This document shows, piece by piece, positions 60,501 through 64,000 of a DNA stretch of 64,000 nt. The notes under the pieces are model-generated. The model saw nothing but the letters and a program-made list of their open reading frames with translations, had not been told where the DNA came from and ran no database searches. Made by a program: the position numbers and the translations under genes. Each line of letters begins with the position of its first letter. The first letter of the stretch is position 1. Origin of the DNA: Panopea generosa (Eukaryota > Mollusca > Bivalvia > Adapedonta > Hiatellidae); assembly GCA_029582155.1 (NCBI GenBank), contig CM055907.1, positions 28,908,432 to 28,972,431 of the forward strand, given 5' to 3'.

Positions 60501-60873
60501 GTTTACTAAATACACATCCTTCAGTTGAACAACAAAGTGAACGTTTACTCAAAACCCATCATTCAGTTAAAGAACACGGTGAATGTTTACTGAAAATCCC
60601 TCATCCAGTTGAACAACACGGTGAATGTTTACTAAAAACCCATCATTCAGTTGAACAACATGGTGAATGTTTACTGTTACTGAAAACCCATCTCTGAACG
60701 TTTACTGAAAACCCATCATTCAGTTAGACAACACAGTGAACGTTTACTGAAAATCTTTCATTCAGTTGAACAACACAATAAATGTTTACTGAAAACCCCT
60801 CGTTCTGTTGAACAACACGGTGAACGTTTACTGAAAAACCATTGTTCAGTTGAACAACACAGTGAATGTTTAC

Positions 60874-61117
60874 TAAATGGTGTTTAATGCCATTTTCAAC
60901 ACATTTCAGATTATATAATGGCATATCCAGTTTTACTGGTGGAGGAAGACCTCAGACTGATTCAGACTGAGTAGAACCACCGTCCTTCCACAAGTAACTG
61001 GAAACTTTCTCTCATTAAGTTTTTGGAATGGGCGGGACTCTAACTTTCAACCTCAGTGGTGATAGGTAAGTGATCTTGAGATGGCGCCTTAGACCACTCG
61101 GCCATGGAGGACCCCAA
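60874..61117 (-). mobile_element. tRNA-Ser/Leu-type SINE, family C, inserted in the minisatellite
   Basis: On the minus strand the head is CCATGGCCGAGTGGTCTAAG (A box, near 61086-61105), followed by a decayed B box (GTTAGAGTCC). The body is AACTTAATGAGAGAAAGTTT, GGAAGGACGGTGGTTCTACT, GAGGTCTTCCTCCACCAGTA and the tail is TTGAAAATGGCATTAAACACC. Minisatellite units flank it on both sides. This head and body are typical of bivalve SINEs by recollection. Confidence 0.75.
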
Positions 61118-61118
61118 A

Positions 61119-61205
61119 TTTTTACTGAATACCTCTTATTCAGTTGAACAACACAGTGAATGTTTACTGAAAACCCATCATTTAGTTGAATAACATAGTG
61201 AAAGT
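61119..61205. repeat. Last two 42-bp minisatellite units
   Basis: Units of the 54160-60873 minisatellite on the far side of the SINE. Confidence 0.9.
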
Positions 61206-61394
61206 TGACACTATACACAGCCCTGGATGACAGCACTTGCCATAAACACACTAGTTGTCACCAAGATTCATTTAGTAGCCATGATGTTTCCACATTGTAA
61301 TGGACGCAAAGAGCTGAATTCAGTTTTCTATATAAAAATGTTCATTTTCCTGTAATAATGACCTTTATATTTAAATTGTCTCCCCTTTAAAATT

Positions 61395-62775
61395 CACGAT
61401 ATCATTTGACCTGGTCTCCCTACCGTTCAAGACCACAACATAATAAACCTGACCTCCCTTCCTCTCAGGACCACAACAGAATTAGACCAGGTCTCCCTTC
61501 CTGTCAGGATCACATCATAATTAGATTTGACCTCCCTTCCTTTCAGGACCACAACATAATTAGACCTGGTCTCCCTTCCGCTCAGGATCACAACATAAAT
61601 TGACCTGACCTCCCTTCCTCTGAGGATCACAACATAATTAGACCTGACCTCACTTCCTCTCAGGATCACAACATAACTTGACCTGACCTCCCTTCCTTTC
61701 AGGACCACAACATAATTAGACCTGGTCTTCCTTCCGCTCAGGATCACAACATAATTTGACCTGACCTCCCTTCCTCTCAGGATCACAACATAATTTGACC
61801 TGACCTCCCTTCCTCTCAGGATTACAACATAATTTGACCTTGTCTCCCTTCCTCTCAGGATCACAACATAATTTGACCTGGTCTCCCTTCCTCTCAGGAT
61901 CACAACATTATTTGACTTGACCTCCCTTCCTCTCAGGATCACAACATAATTTGACTTGACCTCCCTTCCTCTCACTAAATTGCAACATAATTTGACTTGA
62001 CCTCCCTTCCTCTCACTAAATTGCAACATAATTTGACTTGACCTCCCTTCCTCTCAGGATCACAACATAATTTGACCTGATCTCCCTTCCTCTCAGGATC
62101 ACAACATAATTTGACTAAACCTCCCTTCCTCTCACTGAATTGCAACTTAATTTGACCTGGTCTCCCTTCCTCTCAGGATCACAGCATAATTTGACTTTAC
62201 CTCCCTTCCTCTCACTGAATTTGCAACATAATTTGACTTGACCTCTCTTCCTCTCAGGATCACAACATAATTTGACCTTGTCTCCCTTCCTCTCAGGATC
62301 ACAACATAATTTGACCTGATCTCCCTTCCTCTAAGGGTCACAACATAATTTGACCTAACCTCCCTTCTTCTTTAAAATTCACAATATCGTTTGACCTGGT
62401 CTCCCTTCCGTTCAAGACCACAACATAATATACCTGACCTCCCTTCCTCTTAGGACCACAACATAATTTGACCTGGTCTCCCTTCCGCTCAGGATCACAA
62501 CATAATTTGACCTGACCTCCCTTCCTCTTTAAAATTCACAATATCATTTGACCTGGTCTCCCTTCAGTTCAAGACCACAACATAATATACCTGACCTCCC
62601 TTCTTCTCAGGACTACAACATAATTAGACCAGGTCTCCCTTCCGCTCAGGATCACTACATAATTTGACCTGACCTCCCTTCCTCTCAGGACCACAACATT
62701 TGACCTGACCTCCCTTCCTCTCAGGATCACAACATAATTTGACCTGACCTCCCTTCCTCTCAGGACCACAACTAA
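61395..62775. repeat. 39-bp pyrimidine-rich tandem array
   Basis: About 35 units of CATAATTTGACCTGACCTCC, CTTCCTCTCAGGATCACAA (39 bp). The start is near TTTAAAATTCACGATATCAT, a segment that recurs at about 62371 and 62530 and marks two internal block duplications. The 200-codon minus-strand frame (GREVRSNYVVIL repeats) is a shadow. Confidence 0.95.
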
Positions 62776-62880
62776 CATGATTTTAACTAAATATTGAGAA
62801 TGAGAAAGGAATTTCATTTTGACCTGTAAAATGTAAAAGGTAAATTGTTACTTATTTTTTTAAATTCAAGTACTCTTTAA

Positions 62881-63086
62881 CCCTTTACTTCATATAGATG
62901 CCTTTGGACACCTCTAATATAGATGCCGTTGGACACCTAATATAGACGGCTTTTGTATTATTTGGTGAATTATGTTTACATTAACTGACAGAGTGGAAAA
63001 CAGTGCAGGAAGTGAACTCTTCCTGCACTGTTTTCAAAGGCCTTCTGTGATTGGTGTGGGAAAACGTGTATCTATGGAGTAAAGGG
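62881..63086. mobile_element. piggyBac-type MITE with TTAA target duplication
   Basis: 206-bp element flanked by TTAA at 62877-62880 and 63087-63090. The terminal inverted repeats are CCCTTTACTTCATATAGATG on the left and, read inward from the right, CCCTTTACTCCATAGATAC. An internal perfect 17-bp hairpin (62996-63012 / 63019-63035, arm GAAAACAGTGCAGGAAG) has a 6-nt loop. TTAA duplication plus CCC-starting TIRs is the known signature of the piggyBac superfamily. There is no coding capacity, so it is a non-autonomous copy. Confidence 0.8.
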
Positions 63087-63090
63087 TTAA

Positions 63091-64000
63091 ATGGATGTAA
63101 TTGTAACCAGTCAAGTATAAAAAAATGACATTGTGATATAATGTCCGTATTAAATGTTGTATAGAAATGTTAATATAAACAGATACAAGTTTCCTGACCA
63201 ATGTGGATGTCATATTCATGATCAGGTGTGGCCCATTATTATGTAATGTGTTTATTAACTAGCATTACTGATAAGTTTAAAAGTCAGTTTACCTATAAAA
63301 AACAAACAGGTGGATTCCCTATGGCTGAGTGGTCGAAGGCGTTGTATTATGATCTTTTGTCTCTCTCCCAGCCCAGAAATATTTTGTGAGAAAGTAACTA
63401 TTAAAAACTGGATACCATAATTACCTGCCTCTAATTTGTAGAAAATTGCCATTTTGAACCCAATTTTGAGTGTTTTTTTACAAAAATGGTACAGATTGTT
63501 ATAATATTTATTTCACATCTTTTCTGGTTAAATGTGTCAATTTATTGTGAAATTATAGTGTGATCTCAAAGATCGACTACAGAGTTATTTTATCTCTTCC
63601 TATTTTTGATACATAGATACAACACTCTTGTATTACACACCTGGTATGAACTATAGTATAGTATTATGTTTCTAACTTTATTTTCACCTGAGAAAGTTAA
63701 AGTTTCAAATTGATGTAACTGGGTTGTATATAAATATTTGTGTTTTTTTCGTAGGCATATCATATTTCAGATTTTATTACCGAAGTAGACCTACCTAGCT
63801 AGTTTTATAATTTGTATAATGATTCACATATGGTATGTCTATGAAATTACAACATGATTAATTTTGTGGAAATTTGGTGACAGTTCTCTTTGACATGCAG
63901 CAGTTTCTTTGTAATAAATGCCCTATTACACACACATGGGATCATTGCCACATAAACAGGGTATATGCTATTTCTTTACACATCCGTAAGTCACAATTGG
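63091..64000. other. AT-rich intron sequence to the window end
   Basis: No ankyrin exon was found. A possible SINE head (TATGGCTGAGTGGTCGAAGG, 63320-63339, A-box like) has no convincing B box. Confidence 0.45.

Larger units (their letters stand above)
54160..60873. repeat. 42-bp minisatellite complex
   Basis: About 145 units of CAGTTGAACAACACAGTGAA, CGTTTACTGAAAACCCATCA, TT (42 bp). Some are extended by CTCTTA or contracted. Non-repeat spacers interrupt it at about 55384-55560 and 57020-57580. A ~785-bp block starting near 55622 recurs near 56407, and part of it again near 59708. Because 42 is a multiple of three, frames such as SVEQHSERLLKTHH stay open on both strands; not coding. Confidence 0.95.

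Noticed and set aside
61427-62029. 200-codon minus-strand ORF with GREVRSNYVVIL repeats
   Set aside because: 39-bp array shadow (13-codon unit), no start context or domain.
63312-63400. tRNA gene from GGCTGAGTGGTCGAAGGC
   Set aside because: The A-box-like segment is clear, but there is no B box at tRNA spacing; at best a decayed SINE head.

Overview
This looks like nuclear DNA of a bivalve-like mollusc. It is AT-rich, has spliced exons and no bacterial-style operons, and carries tRNA-headed SINEs whose tail (GCGAC-G/C-TTAAACACC type, then a CAA or A-rich run) is common in bivalve genomes. The species assignment is inference; no species-specific marker was recognised. About 41 kb of the 64 kb (my rough sum) is tandem repeat. 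Nearly all long open frames lie inside these arrays and are by-products of repeat units whose length is a multiple of three, not genes. Layout: (1) 1-3019, a 48-bp satellite with a perfect CRE palindrome in most units. (2) 3308-3790, one SINE inserted in another with a visible target-site duplication. (3) 4164-7271, the 3' end of a real spliced gene on the + strand: three exons with compatible phases encode a galactose-binding-like beta-sandwich followed by the C-terminal part of a fibrinogen-related domain. (4) 7466-8212, a 50-bp array, then AT-rich sequence with small inverted repeats and a foldback element. (5) 13130-22097, a minus-strand region with coding-like fragments of an unidentified gene or pseudogene, a 61-copy 91-bp array apparently derived from that sequence, and a dead non-LTR retrotransposon on the + strand. 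(6) 22270-25385 (66 bp), 25800-27370 (~175 bp), 28945-32600 (47 bp) and 34497-37735 (33 bp) are further arrays separated by SINEs, a dispersed repeat and two hairpin elements. (7) 38586-51095 is one 12.5-kb complex built from a roughly 16-bp motif and amplified into 73-, 97- and 31/32-bp units, then into 469-bp and larger duplications. (8) 51594-53585, the first two coding exons of an unconventional myosin XVI (MYO16)-like gene on the + strand. The ankyrin and motor exons are not seen, so the gene continues beyond the window. Its second intron holds a 6.7-kb 42-bp minisatellite, a 39-bp array, a SINE and a piggyBac-type MITE. How the genes relate: the two supported genes (beta-sandwich/fibrinogen-like, and MYO16-like) are unlinked in function as far as can be seen. 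No operon-like or defence system is present. The most unusual aspect is the density and hierarchy of tandem arrays placed within and between genes.
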